Below the pieces are notes generated by a model. That model was given only the letters and a program-made list of their open reading frames with translations, did not search any database and had not been told where the DNA came from. The position numbers and the translations under genes are program-made. A stretch of DNA of 64,000 bases from positions 5,516,603 through 5,580,602 of the forward strand of contig NZ_CP059735.1 in assembly GCF_000948975.2 (NCBI RefSeq), in the 5' to 3' direction. Shown here in pieces: positions 1-7,814 of the stretch. The stretch is from Thalassomonas actiniarum (lineage in GTDB: Bacteria > Pseudomonadota > Gammaproteobacteria > Enterobacterales > Alteromonadaceae). Position 1 is the stretch's first letter; every line of letters begins with the position of its first letter.

Positions 1-33
1 AACCGTCGTGAGAGAGCTTTCCATAGATCACAA

Positions 34-47
34 TGTAACCGGTTACT
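34..47. promoter_or_regulatory. LacI-type operator, site 1
   Basis: The 14-mer TGTAACCGGTTACT matches the palindrome TGTAACCGGTTACA at 13 of 14 positions. It lies about 250 bases before the phosphomannomutase gene. The same palindrome flanks the LacI-family gene at 10.0 kb, so binding by that regulator is inferred. The first 284 bases hold no gene that I can see; a divergent gene may start upstream of the window. Confidence 0.75.
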
Positions 48-155
48 TCATTTTGTGCCAGTATTTTTCAAAAAAATGTCAAAGCAACAAAGTGCCAGCA
101 AACAGCAGCTGTCACTAAATCTTAAAAATTTATCTCCGGCTATTTCAAATCAAAA

Positions 156-169
156 TGTAACCGGTTACC
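156..169. promoter_or_regulatory. LacI-type operator, site 2
   Basis: TGTAACCGGTTACC, 13 of 14 matches to the palindrome, lies 115 bases before the phosphomannomutase start. Two sites 122 bases apart upstream of one operon would suit DNA looping by a LacI-family tetramer or cooperative binding; that is inference. Confidence 0.75.
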
Positions 170-284
170 ATTAATTGATATAAGTGATGTAAGCGATATA
201 AATTGATATCGGAAACAACCCGTTCATTAAGCGGACATCCGCCAGTGCCGGATTTTTCTTTCAACCCAAAATAAGGATCAGCAG

Positions 285-1655
285 ATGCAGCCACTAACTT
301 GCTTTAAAGCCTATGACATCAGGGGAAAAGTACCCGATGAACTCAACCCGCAACTGGCCTATAAAATAGGCCGGGCCACGGCTTTATTTTTAAATGCCCG
401 CAAAATAGTGGTGGGTCACGATATCCGCTTAAGCAGCCCGATGATCACCGAGGCCCTGATAGACGGCCTTACCGATGGCGGTGCCGATGTCTTTAATATC
501 GGCCAATGCGGCACTGAAGAAGTCTACTTCGCCACCTTCTCCCGGGAATTTTGCGGCGGTATCTGTGTTACCGCCAGCCATAACCCTAAAGCATATAACG
601 GTATGAAGTTTGTCCGTGAAGGGGCAGCTCCCATCAGCGGTGATACCGGCTTAAATGCCATCAAAGAACTGGTACAGGCTGAGTCATTTTCTCCCCCGGC
701 CCCAAAAGGGAAAGAGCAGGGGAAAGGGCAAGTGATGCCGCTGGATATCAGTGTGGACTATACCCGGCATTTACTCGGTTATATAGATATCGCCAAACTG
801 AAAAAACTAAAAATAGTGGTTAATGCCGGCAATGGTGGCGCCGGGGCCATCATCGACCGCCTGGCTCCCCACCTGCCCTTTGAGTTTATCCCCTTAAATC
901 ATGAGCCTGACGGCAACTTCCCCAATGGTGTCCCTAACCCGTTATTACCTGAAAACCGCACGGAAACCGTGGCTGCCATTAAGCTGCATAATGCCGATTT
1001 AGGTATTGCCTGGGACGGGGATTTTGACCGCTGCTTCTTCTTTGATGAACAAGGTGAATTTATTGAAGGTTATTATATCGTGGGTTTACTGGCGGCCATG
1101 CTACTTGATGGCAAACAGGATGAAACCGTTATCCATGACCCCCGCCTGTACTGGAATACCCTGGATATCGTCCGCCAGCAGGGTGGCAAAGCACTGGTCA
1201 GTAAAACCGGCCACGCCTTTATTAAAGAAGCCATGCGCGAGCAAAATGCCATTTACGGCGGCGAAATGAGCGCCCATCATTATTTCCGTGATTTCGCCTA
1301 CTGTGATAACGGCAATATTCCCTGGCTGCTGATCACCGCCTTAATGTCCCGCACCGGCCAATCGCTGTCGTCACTGATCAACGAGCGTAAAGCCCTTTAT
1401 CCCTGTAGCGGGGAAATCAACAGCCAGGTGAAAGATCCTCAGCAAGTGATCCGGGCCATAGCTGGAAAATATCAGGCACAGGCAAAAGACAGCGATATTA
1501 CCGACGGCCTGAGCATGAGTTTTCAGAACTGGCGTTTTAACCTGCGAATGTCAAATACCGAACCGGTGTTAAGACTAAATGTCGAAGCCAAAAACGATCA
1601 GCGGTTAATGCAGGAAAAAACCAAAGAATTACTTATGCTTATCAAGAGCATTTAG
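285..1655 (+). CDS. Phosphomannomutase / phosphoglucomutase
   Basis: Predicted cytoplasmic alpha-D-phosphohexomutase interconverting hexose 6- and 1-phosphates, most likely mannose. The 456-residue length is normal for the ManB/CpsG group. The phosphoserine loop TASHNP lies at about residues 96-101, followed by the metal loop DGDFDR, the sugar-binding GGEMSAHHYF segment and the phosphate-binding RMSNTEP segment near the C-terminus, so all four active-site elements are present. An AAGGATC ribosome site precedes the ATG. Two LacI-type operators lie upstream, and a CE2 esterase follows 15 bases downstream, so both probably belong to the sugar regulon. Choice between mannose and glucose as substrate is by context only. 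Confidence 0.93.
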   Translation: MQPLTCFKAYDIRGKVPDELNPQLAYKIGRATALFLNARKIVVGHDIRLSSPMITEALIDGLTDGGADVFNIGQCGTEEVYFATFSREFCGGICVTASHNPKAYNGMKFVREGAAPISGDTGLNAIKELVQAESFSPPAPKGKEQGKGQVMPLDISVDYTRHLLGYIDIAKLKKLKIVVNAGNGGAGAIIDRLAPHLPFEFIPLNHEPDGNFPNGVPNPLLPENRTETVAAIKLHNADLGIAWDGDFDRCFFFDEQGEFIEGYYIVGLLAAMLLDGKQDETVIHDPRLYWNTLDIVRQQGGKALVSKTGHAFIKEAMREQNAIYGGEMSAHHYFRDFAYCDNGNIPWLLITALMSRTGQSLSSLINERKALYPCSGEINSQVKDPQQVIRAIAGKYQAQAKDSDITDGLSMSFQNWRFNLRMSNTEPVLRLNVEAKNDQRLMQEKTKELLMLIKSI

Positions 1656-1670
1656 CGCAGGGAACCAGCC

Positions 1671-2771
1671 ATGAACAAATTAAAACAACTAGCGACTTTA
1701 TTTCTGCTGGCAATAACAGTGATTAGCATCCAGGTTACAGCAAAACCCCAAACGATATTCGCCGATAGCGAATTACTGCAATATACCGGCCGCATAGATT
1801 TCAGCGACCCGAAAGCGCCAAAAATGTCCTGGCCCGGCACTTATATCAAGGCCAGGTTCACCGGCGATAAACTGTCGATATTGCTCGATGATGAATTTGG
1901 CCATAATTATTTCAATGTCTTTATCGACGAAGACTGGCATAACCCTGTGGTGATCCGGTGCCGCAAAGGCCTTAATACTTATGTTATCTCCCTTAAATTG
2001 CAGAAAAGGCTTACCCAAGGTTCCCATTCTCTTATGATCAGCAAACGCACCGAAGGAGAAGAAGGCAACACCGTATTTAAAGGATTAGTCTTGGCCGGGA
2101 ACGGTAAACTCTTGCCCCCTGCCCCGCGCCCTTCGCGGCGCATTGAATTTATCGGCGATTCGATTACCAGCGGCATGGGCAATGAGGCCCCCCTGGATCA
2201 GAGCGACAGTAACCTGGCAGAGAAAAATAACTTCCAGGCTTATGGCGCCATTACCGCACGCAACCTGGATGCCGAATATGTCAGCACCTCCCAGAGCGGT
2301 ATCGGCATCATGGTGAGCTGGTTTGACTTTACCATGCCAAAATTTTTCCTGCAGTTAAACGCCACAGGTTTAAATAACTCTCGCTGGGACTTTAATCAAT
2401 GGACCCCGGATGTGGCCGTTATAAACCTGTTTCAAAATGACCTCGCACTGGCCGACATCCGGTTAACCCCGGTTCCCGATGATGAAGCACGCATACAAGC
2501 CTATTACCAGTTCCTTAAAACTGTTCGGGGTAAATATCCCGAGACCTTGATTATCGCCACCCTTGGCAGTATGACTGCGGTAAAACCGGGATCGAAATGG
2601 CCGGGTTATATTGAGCAGGCAATCGCCCGGATAAAAGCAGAAACCGGCGATAAACGGCTAATGGCGATGATGTTTCCCTATACGGGTTATGACAAACATC
2701 CCAGGGTAAAACATCACAGAGAAAATGCCGCGCTGCTGACAAAGTTTATCAGGCAACAAATGGGCTGGTAA
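1671..2771 (+). CDS. CE2-like SGNH/GDSL acetylesterase, exported
   Basis: Predicted secreted carbohydrate esterase that removes acetyl groups from polysaccharide. A signal peptide covers about residues 1-24. A beta-sandwich-like N-terminal part (about 35-145) precedes an SGNH hydrolase domain that starts with the nucleophile block EFIGDSITSGMG, with a later QND block and a C-terminal D-x-x-H-like segment (YDKHPRVKHH). This order, jelly-roll then SGNH, is typical of family CE2, whose characterised members act on acetylated glucomannan, mannan and xylan. It sits 15 bases after the phosphomannomutase gene and likely shares its operators. The exact substrate is not determined by sequence. Confidence 0.82.
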   Translation: MNKLKQLATLFLLAITVISIQVTAKPQTIFADSELLQYTGRIDFSDPKAPKMSWPGTYIKARFTGDKLSILLDDEFGHNYFNVFIDEDWHNPVVIRCRKGLNTYVISLKLQKRLTQGSHSLMISKRTEGEEGNTVFKGLVLAGNGKLLPPAPRPSRRIEFIGDSITSGMGNEAPLDQSDSNLAEKNNFQAYGAITARNLDAEYVSTSQSGIGIMVSWFDFTMPKFFLQLNATGLNNSRWDFNQWTPDVAVINLFQNDLALADIRLTPVPDDEARIQAYYQFLKTVRGKYPETLIIATLGSMTAVKPGSKWPGYIEQAIARIKAETGDKRLMAMMFPYTGYDKHPRVKHHRENAALLTKFIRQQMGW

Positions 2772-2862
2772 GTTTTACTAACTTATCTTCAATATTATCA
2801 ACCCATTACAAAACAATCCCCTAACTGTAAAGGGTGTAGTCCATATCCTCAAAAACCTCCAC

Positions 2863-2912
2863 AAAAAAAGACCAAGCCACTGTTGCTTTAACCAGTGACT
2901 TGGTCTTTTCTT
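2863..2912 (+). terminator. Rho-independent terminator after CE2 esterase
   Basis: An A-run, the stem AGACCAAG(C)CACTG, a loop TTGCTTTAAC and the pairing arm CAGTGACTTGGTCT, followed by TTTTCTT. It has one mismatch and closes the phosphomannomutase/esterase operon; the A-run on the other side would make it work in both directions. Confidence 0.8.
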
Positions 2913-2964
2913 AATAATGCTTACAGCAAAGCTTGAGCCTAAGTTGTAACACAAATCGCAACCC

Positions 2965-2984
2965 CTGAGTGGTGACACACTCAG
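2965..2984 (+). promoter_or_regulatory. Leader hairpin before SymE-like gene
   Basis: CTGAGTG-GTGACA-CACTCAG forms a perfect 7-bp stem about 40 bases before the start codon. In E. coli, symE is held down by the antisense RNA SymR in its 5' region; whether an antisense RNA exists here cannot be told from sequence. Confidence 0.35.
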
Positions 2985-3022
2985 AGGTCGCTAACCAAAA
3001 CGAACTGAACTAGGAGTCCGTC

Positions 3023-3283
3023 ATGGCTGAATATCATCATACGCCAGAGCCTCGCTCGGCAAAAGTAAAATATCCCACCACCCGCCAGCTCACCATACTG
3101 GAAACCGCCAGCAATTCAGCGCTAAAAACCAGGAGCCCAGGGATTAACTATGTGCCGGTAAACCTTGAACCTTGTCTTGTCCTTAGGGGCAAATGGTTTA
3201 AGCAAGCCGGGTTTATTATTGGGGAAAAGGTCACGGTAACGGTTAACCAGGGAGAGTTAGTGATAAAACCAAGCCAGACATAG
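3023..3283 (+). CDS. SymE-like type I toxin
   Basis: An 86-residue protein of the SymE family, an AbrB-fold group first described as an SOS-induced RNA-cleaving toxin in E. coli. The conserved half is residues 48-83, with the family block LRGKWFKQAGF followed by VTVTVNQGELVIKP. The N-terminal 45 residues are basic and poorly ordered, as in the family. TAGGAG lies seven bases before the ATG. It stands alone between two terminated units and next to a HigBA pair, forming a small toxin-antitoxin cluster. No restriction-modification gene, a frequent neighbour of symE, is visible nearby. Toxicity is inferred from the family. Confidence 0.8.
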   Translation: MAEYHHTPEPRSAKVKYPTTRQLTILETASNSALKTRSPGINYVPVNLEPCLVLRGKWFKQAGFIIGEKVTVTVNQGELVIKPSQT

Positions 3284-3525
3284 TCCGGCTTGACTGATAG
3301 GCAATAACAGGGAAATCAGGCTACTGCGTCCTAAACTGCTACGTCGGGGAATGGGCGCAGCAGTTTCATCAATATAACTTGCACAATTACTTTTACAGCC
3401 TCGAAAATTAGAGACTCACTATAAATTTTCACTTGTTAAAACTTATAAAGCTTCAATGCTACGTCCCCTAAAAATGAGCAATCTGAAGGATAGTGTGTCT
3501 CATGCTCCCCCCTGTTCCCTGTCGC
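3284..3525. other. Gene-free spacer between SymE and HigBA
   Basis: About 240 bases with no supported coding sequence. It contains the loosely repeated phrases CTGCTACGTC and TGCTACGTC, but I see no transposon ends or clear terminator. Confidence 0.5.
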
Positions 3526-3563
3526 TTGACAGACTACACCCCTATGCTAATATTAACAGCATA
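3526..3563 (+). promoter_or_regulatory. higBA promoter with overlapping inverted repeat
   Basis: A near-ideal sigma-70 promoter: TTGACA at 3526-3531, a 16-base spacer and TAATAT at 3548-3553. The inverted repeat TATGCT-N9-AGCATA (3543-3563) overlaps the -10 box, which is where a HigA-type antitoxin would bind to repress its own operon. Autorepression is inferred from the family. Confidence 0.65.
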
Positions 3564-3583
3564 ACAACGAAGGAATAGCTGGC

Positions 3584-3871
3584 TTGATAATAAATTTTAA
3601 CTCCAGTGTATTAGAAAAGTTGTGGACTACGGGTGACATTAGCCTATTACCTAATGCCTATGTGCATGAAGTAGTAGAGATACTAACCATTATGGATGCA
3701 GCAGAAAAAGCCACTGATTTAGCACTGCTCGGAGGGTTCAAGATAGACGAATATGCCCCTGACAATTGGGCTGTCACTATCACAGTTAACAGCGTTGAAC
3801 CCGTAGGCAGCATTACTTGTTATTTTACCCGTGGCAATGCTCACGATGTAGACTTAAATGAATATGATTAG
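3584..3871 (+). CDS. higB: HigB-like RelE/ParE-fold toxin
   Basis: A 95-residue member of the plasmid-maintenance-killer family: ribosome-dependent mRNA endonucleases of the RelE fold. The family pattern is visible: an N-terminal strand then LEKLWTTGD, a helix with the LAxLDAA-like stretch LTIMDAAEKATDL, and the C-terminal strands W-A-V-T-I-x-V-N and DVDLNEYD, which resemble the usual WSVSVNGNWR...YDVNYEDYH. The NxR part is altered (VNSVEPVGSITCYF), so a catalytic arginine may be missing and activity is uncertain. The start is TTG, chosen because AAGGAA lies nine bases upstream. The antitoxin gene follows 11 bases after the stop. Confidence 0.82.
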   Translation: MIINFNSSVLEKLWTTGDISLLPNAYVHEVVEILTIMDAAEKATDLALLGGFKIDEYAPDNWAVTITVNSVEPVGSITCYFTRGNAHDVDLNEYD

Positions 3872-3882
3872 GAGTTAAGATT

Positions 3883-4188
3883 ATGGCTTTAGTCAGAAGT
3901 AATCAGCTACCAGTGACCCATGCTGGAATTATCTTTAAAAAACGTATTCTGGAACGCCACAACATAACCGTCTCAGATGCGGCAAAACTAATGCATATTG
4001 GCAGACCTCATTTATCTAAATTCGCGAGCGGTAAGGTTGCAGTAACGGCTCCTTTGGCAATGAAGCTTGAAAAAAGCACGGGGATCTCTGCCGGCTTCTG
4101 GATGAATATTCAGAAATCCTATGATTTGTATATAAATCGAGACTTAGAAATTGAGGCCGAACCTTTGCCTATGGTGGCCACTGGCTAA
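3883..4188 (+). CDS. higA: HigA-like XRE-family antitoxin
   Basis: A 101-residue helix-turn-helix protein of the HigA group. The XRE domain spans about residues 12-75, with recognition around DAAKLMHIGRPHLSKFASGK, followed by the HigA signature GISAGFWMNIQKSYDL near residues 68-85. It is expected to bind and neutralise the upstream toxin and to repress the shared promoter at 3526-3563. Toxin first and antitoxin second is the usual order for higBA. The ATG follows an AGGAGTTAAG ribosome site. Confidence 0.9.
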   Translation: MALVRSNQLPVTHAGIIFKKRILERHNITVSDAAKLMHIGRPHLSKFASGKVAVTAPLAMKLEKSTGISAGFWMNIQKSYDLYINRDLEIEAEPLPMVATG

Positions 4189-4316
4189 TTAAAATATACC
4201 GTTTACTGGATTGAAAATTTATTGCCTCTATGTTTGATAGCTATAAGTTCAGCCATATGAAAATAGAGGAAATAAAACGGGAATCCTTAAAAACAGGCAA
4301 CAGAAGCCAAAACAAA

Positions 4317-4343
4317 CGGCCCGGATAATTTTTATCCGGGCCG
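4317..4343. terminator. Bidirectional terminator between higA and sugar isomerase
   Basis: CGGCCCGGATA, a five-base A/T loop and TATCCGGGCCG form a perfect 11-bp stem. On the minus strand it is followed by TTTGTTTT and lies just past the stop of the isomerase gene, so it best serves the minus-strand operon. Confidence 0.85.
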
Positions 4344-4370
4344 TGCTGATTTAATCTGCTAGCAAAATAA

Positions 4371-5315
4371 TTAGTTAGCTTTTTCGTCCACTTTTGCAAT
4401 CACCTTTTCAAAACCTTTTAATGAAGCAGCCACACTCTGCATTACGGAAAGCCCTTGCGGGTATTCTTCCTGCTCGACGATAAACCATAAGGTGCCACCC
4501 ACCGCCAGGTTGGCTTTTAATAACTTGTCCCAGGCTATTACATCCTGGCCGATTAACGGCAGCTTGCCTTGGGTGCCTTTTGGCAGTTTCGCCTTGTAAT
4601 GTGTGGTTAAAGTACGCCCCGGATATTTATGCACATAAGCCACAGGATCTTTACCGGCATAAGTGGTCCAGCCGACATCCTGTTGCAGGATCACTTCAGG
4701 ATGCGTGGTTTTGGCTAAGATATCCCAGTAAGTGGTGTTATCAAAGTCCTGCAATTCTTCGGCATGGTTATGATAACCTACTTTTAAACCGGCACTTTTA
4801 AGACGTCCAGCAACATAAGATAACTCCTTGGCTACCTGATAAACCCCTTGTGGGTCAAAAGCTCTTTCATCCCAGGGCACAATCAGGAAGCGGCAGTCCA
4901 GGGCCTTGTAAAAAGCCATGGTCTGGTCAATTTTATCGTCACTTAGCTGGTCAAAACCTAAATGGGCACCGGCAGCTTTTAAGCCTAACTTGTCCAGCAA
5001 TTTTTTCAACCCTTGGGGATTATCGCCATAAGGGCCAAAATCTCCGGCAAATTCAACACCGTTAAAGCCCATTTTCGCCAACCGGGTCAGCGTACCGACA
5101 AAGTCATTTTTAAGTTCGTCTTTCACCGACCATAACTGGATGCCAACATTGACTTGGTTATCTACTTTACTTTCAGCTTTACTTTCAGCTTTACTTTCAG
5201 CTTTACTTTCAGCATTAGCCGCTTGTGTTGCCAGCAAGCCAGCCAACATCAGCGCGATAAAGCCGCCGATCACTTTGTTTAAGTTCATCTTATTTTCACT
5301 TCTTGTTAAGCTCAT
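4371..5315 (-). CDS. Exported sugar phosphate isomerase/epimerase-like TIM barrel
   Basis: A xylose-isomerase-like (AP endonuclease 2) TIM-barrel protein with a signal peptide ending near NAES, so it should act in the periplasm. The barrel starts at VGIQLWSVKDEL and carries the metal-ligand-type segments GAHLGFD, VGYHNHAEEL, QQDVGW and FIVEQEEYP. Relatives in glycoside 3-oxidation clusters act on 3-keto sugars, and the GMC oxidoreductase gene ends two bases upstream, so that role is likely but inferred. Start: ATG at 5315, with AGGA seven bases upstream inside the end of the preceding gene; ATG at 5288 is the alternative. Four AESK repeats follow the signal peptide. Confidence 0.8.
   Translation of the reverse strand: MSLTRSENKMNLNKVIGGFIALMLAGLLATQAANAESKAESKAESKAESKVDNQVNVGIQLWSVKDELKNDFVGTLTRLAKMGFNGVEFAGDFGPYGDNPQGLKKLLDKLGLKAAGAHLGFDQLSDDKIDQTMAFYKALDCRFLIVPWDERAFDPQGVYQVAKELSYVAGRLKSAGLKVGYHNHAEELQDFDNTTYWDILAKTTHPEVILQQDVGWTTYAGKDPVAYVHKYPGRTLTTHYKAKLPKGTQGKLPLIGQDVIAWDKLLKANLAVGGTLWFIVEQEEYPQGLSVMQSVAASLKGFEKVIAKVDEKAN
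5166..5213 (-). repeat. 12-bp microsatellite, four copies, coding AESK
   Basis: TTTACTTTCAGC (plus strand) is repeated four times without any mismatch. It encodes AESK x4 immediately after the signal peptide of the isomerase. Perfect copies imply recent slippage; each gain or loss keeps the frame, changing only linker length. Confidence 0.95.
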
Positions 5316-5317
5316 GA

Positions 5318-7054
5318 TTAAATCCTGCCCGCCTGCATTTCTTTTACCGCAAAGTCGCAAGCCCTGACCGTCAACGCCATATAGGTCAGTGACGGATTTT
5401 GCCAGGCAGAAGAGGCCATACAGGCGCCGTCGGTGACAAACAAATTGGGGATATCATGGGCCTGGTTAAAGCCATTTAAAATAGAGGTTTTCGGGTCTTT
5501 ACCCATACGCGCCGTGCCCATTTCGTGGATGGCGATGCCCATAGGTCTGTCGTTGGTATATTTGTGAACGTTTTTCAGCCCTATGGCCTCAAACATTTCT
5601 GCGGCGGTATCGGCGGCGCTTTGCATCATTTTCTTTTCATTGTCGCTATAGCTGCAATCAAAATGCAGCTGAGGTATACCCCATTTATCTTTTTTAGTGG
5701 CGTGCAGCGATACCTGGTTTTCATATCTGGGCAGCATTTCTCCCGAGGCATGTAAGCCAAATTTCCAACCGCCGGCTTGCTGGATCGCTTTTTTATAATC
5801 AACACCAAAGCCTTTTTTGCCGCCAAATTCCCACCAGGCTTCACGGTAAGCCTGGCCGGAAAAAGCGTATCCGCGCAGGAAGTCTGGATTTTTATCCACC
5901 AGATTCTGGAACCTTGGCATATAGACGCCTGTGGGACGGCGACCGGAATAAAACTCGTCTTCAAAACCGGGAATATCAGCATAGGCCCCGGCGTTATAGC
6001 AGTGATCCATCAGATAATGTCCCAATACCCCTGAGCTATTGGCGATACCATTAGGGAAAGTTTCACTGACGGAATTTAACATGATCTGGGTGGTACCCAG
6101 GGTTGAGGCGCACAGGAACACGACTTTGCCGTGGTATTCCCGGGTTTCCATGGTTTCACTGTCGATAATGCGTACACCGGTTGCCCGGTTGCTTTTGGCA
6201 TCATAAATCACGCTGTGTACTATCGAGTTGGTTGCTACGCTTAGGTTGCCGGTTTTTTGCGCCGCCGGTAAGGTAGAGCTTTGCGTGGAAAAATAAGCGC
6301 CGAATGAACAGCCTTTCTGACATTCATTCCTGGCCATGCAGGGACCGCGTCCCTGTTCCAGGTGATGCTGCGCCGGTTTACTCAGGTGGGCACAACGCCC
6401 CATAATGAGTTTACGATCACTGTAATGCTGCTCAATTTTCGCTTTCAGGCGCTTTTCTACGGTATTAAATTCAAACGGTGGTAAAAACTTGCTGTCCGGC
6501 AGCTGGGGAATGTTTTCGACACTGCCGCTGATGCCGACATGGTGCTCGACATAATCATACCAATCCTGGATATCTTTATAGCGGATCGGCCAGTCGGTGC
6601 CGTAGCCGTCTTTAGCATTGGCGCTAAAGTCAAAATCGCTCCAGCGGTAAGACTGCCGATGCCAGAGCAGAGACTTGCCCCCCAACTGGTTGCCGCGGAT
6701 CCAGCTAAAAGCCTTGTCTTTTTCCGTGCTGTAGGGATAGTCGTGATCATTGCCGAAGAAATGCTTGGTGGCATCATTAAAGGCATAACATTGCGCCTGG
6801 ACTGGATACTGTTTTTCCACCAGTGCTTTCTCTACCTGGCCGCGAAACGGCATTTCCCAGGTTTTCACCCCTTCGCCGATATAATCTTTTTTATGCTCTA
6901 CCGGCCGGCCCCGCTCCACCAACAGGGTTTTCAGGCCTTTTTCGCAAAACTCTTTTGCCGCCCAACCGCCGGTAATGCCCGAGCCCACTACTATGGCGTC
7001 ATACTCTTGGGGCCGAGTTTTAATGTGTATGCTTTTGTTTGTCGTTTTAATCAT
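5318..7054 (-). CDS. GMC oxidoreductase, glycoside 3-dehydrogenase catalytic subunit-like
   Basis: A 578-residue FAD-dependent GMC-family oxidoreductase. The dinucleotide-binding motif GSGITGG lies at residues 24-30, the substrate-binding middle has cysteine-rich ARNECQKGCSFGAY, and the C-terminal GMC block holds AIHEMGTARMG and SSAWQNPSLT, with the usual catalytic His/Asn. It has no signal peptide. Placed after a gluconate-2-dehydrogenase subunit-3-like gene, it fits the LacA-type glucoside 3-dehydrogenase, whose catalytic subunit is exported together with its Tat-signalled partner. No cytochrome c subunit gene lies nearby, so the electron acceptor is unknown. It is translationally close to the isomerase gene. 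Confidence 0.88.
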   Translation of the reverse strand: MIKTTNKSIHIKTRPQEYDAIVVGSGITGGWAAKEFCEKGLKTLLVERGRPVEHKKDYIGEGVKTWEMPFRGQVEKALVEKQYPVQAQCYAFNDATKHFFGNDHDYPYSTEKDKAFSWIRGNQLGGKSLLWHRQSYRWSDFDFSANAKDGYGTDWPIRYKDIQDWYDYVEHHVGISGSVENIPQLPDSKFLPPFEFNTVEKRLKAKIEQHYSDRKLIMGRCAHLSKPAQHHLEQGRGPCMARNECQKGCSFGAYFSTQSSTLPAAQKTGNLSVATNSIVHSVIYDAKSNRATGVRIIDSETMETREYHGKVVFLCASTLGTTQIMLNSVSETFPNGIANSSGVLGHYLMDHCYNAGAYADIPGFEDEFYSGRRPTGVYMPRFQNLVDKNPDFLRGYAFSGQAYREAWWEFGGKKGFGVDYKKAIQQAGGWKFGLHASGEMLPRYENQVSLHATKKDKWGIPQLHFDCSYSDNEKKMMQSAADTAAEMFEAIGLKNVHKYTNDRPMGIAIHEMGTARMGKDPKTSILNGFNQAHDIPNLFVTDGACMASSAWQNPSLTYMALTVRACDFAVKEMQAGRI

Positions 7055-7138
7055 ATCGTCATTCTGCTTAATGTGCGGTTTTGATGGTTTTTGCCTGGCT
7101 TTTGATCAGCTCTCTATTAGCTCTCTACTAACTCTCTA

Positions 7139-7792
7139 TTAGTTAAGCGCCCAGGCCTTGCCTACTTCGTCAAAGGGCACATTGCCCCGGTAACCGCCTG
7201 GAATAGGCAGATAAGCCAATTCCCGGGTAGCCCCTATTTCTGAGGTGTAATACCCCAGTAAGGTCAGCGATTTAGTGCGATAAAAGAAATCTTTATCCTG
7301 GGATTCAAAACCGCCAGCGGCATCTTCCAGGTTATTGAGCAAATCAACTTGCTGCGCCTGATGGCACTTGGCAAAAGCTTGTCCCAGTTGTTTAACGGCA
7401 GTACCTTCCAGTTTTTCCAGTCCGCGGATAAAGGCCTGCTGCTCTTCTTTGTTAAAGCAAAAGGCCAGCTGGTTATCGATAAAACCATGGACATCGACAT
7501 CAGATGCCGAGGGTGTCTCTGTCGCCGGAATAATCAGCCCCACTAAAATACGCAGCAAGTTTAACTGCTGTGGGTTAAGTATTTTCCCGGCCCGGCCAGG
7601 GATATCTTTTTGCGCTTGATACCCTTGTACCGCCAGTGAAATAGAACTCATGGAAAGCGCACCGCCAAACAGAGCCGTCAATTGTTTCATGGCCCGGCGG
7701 CGGGAAGTATCCACCTGACTAAGTGTTTCGCTTGCTGTTAATTTATCTGTTACCTGATCCGAAAAATTATCCATCACTTTTTCCTTCATCAT
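7139..7792 (-). CDS. Gluconate 2-dehydrogenase subunit 3-like protein, Tat-type signal
   Basis: A 217-residue small subunit of the kind that partners GMC oxidoreductases. The N-terminus has SRRRAMKQLTALFGGALSM, a twin-arginine-like region and hydrophobic stretch, about residues 30-55. The family core follows: LNLLRILVGLIIPATETPSASDVDVHGFIDNQL-type text, seen here around residues 75-110, and a C-terminal TLLGYYTSEIGATRELAYLPIPGGY region. It probably carries the GMC subunit across the inner membrane. The gene lies 22 bases after the symporter gene and 84 bases before the GMC gene. A second start at 7774 has a better AAGGAA ribosome site and would remove six residues. Confidence 0.87.
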   Translation of the reverse strand: MMKEKVMDNFSDQVTDKLTASETLSQVDTSRRRAMKQLTALFGGALSMSSISLAVQGYQAQKDIPGRAGKILNPQQLNLLRILVGLIIPATETPSASDVDVHGFIDNQLAFCFNKEEQQAFIRGLEKLEGTAVKQLGQAFAKCHQAQQVDLLNNLEDAAGGFESQDKDFFYRTKSLTLLGYYTSEIGATRELAYLPIPGGYRGNVPFDEVGKAWALN

Positions 7793-7814
7793 TAACCTTA
7801 TTGTTACTCGGTAT

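Noticed and set aside
6539-7084. A 181-codon plus-strand frame opposite the GMC gene
   Set aside because: It lies wholly antisense to a well-supported GMC oxidoreductase, has no ribosome site and no family resemblance.
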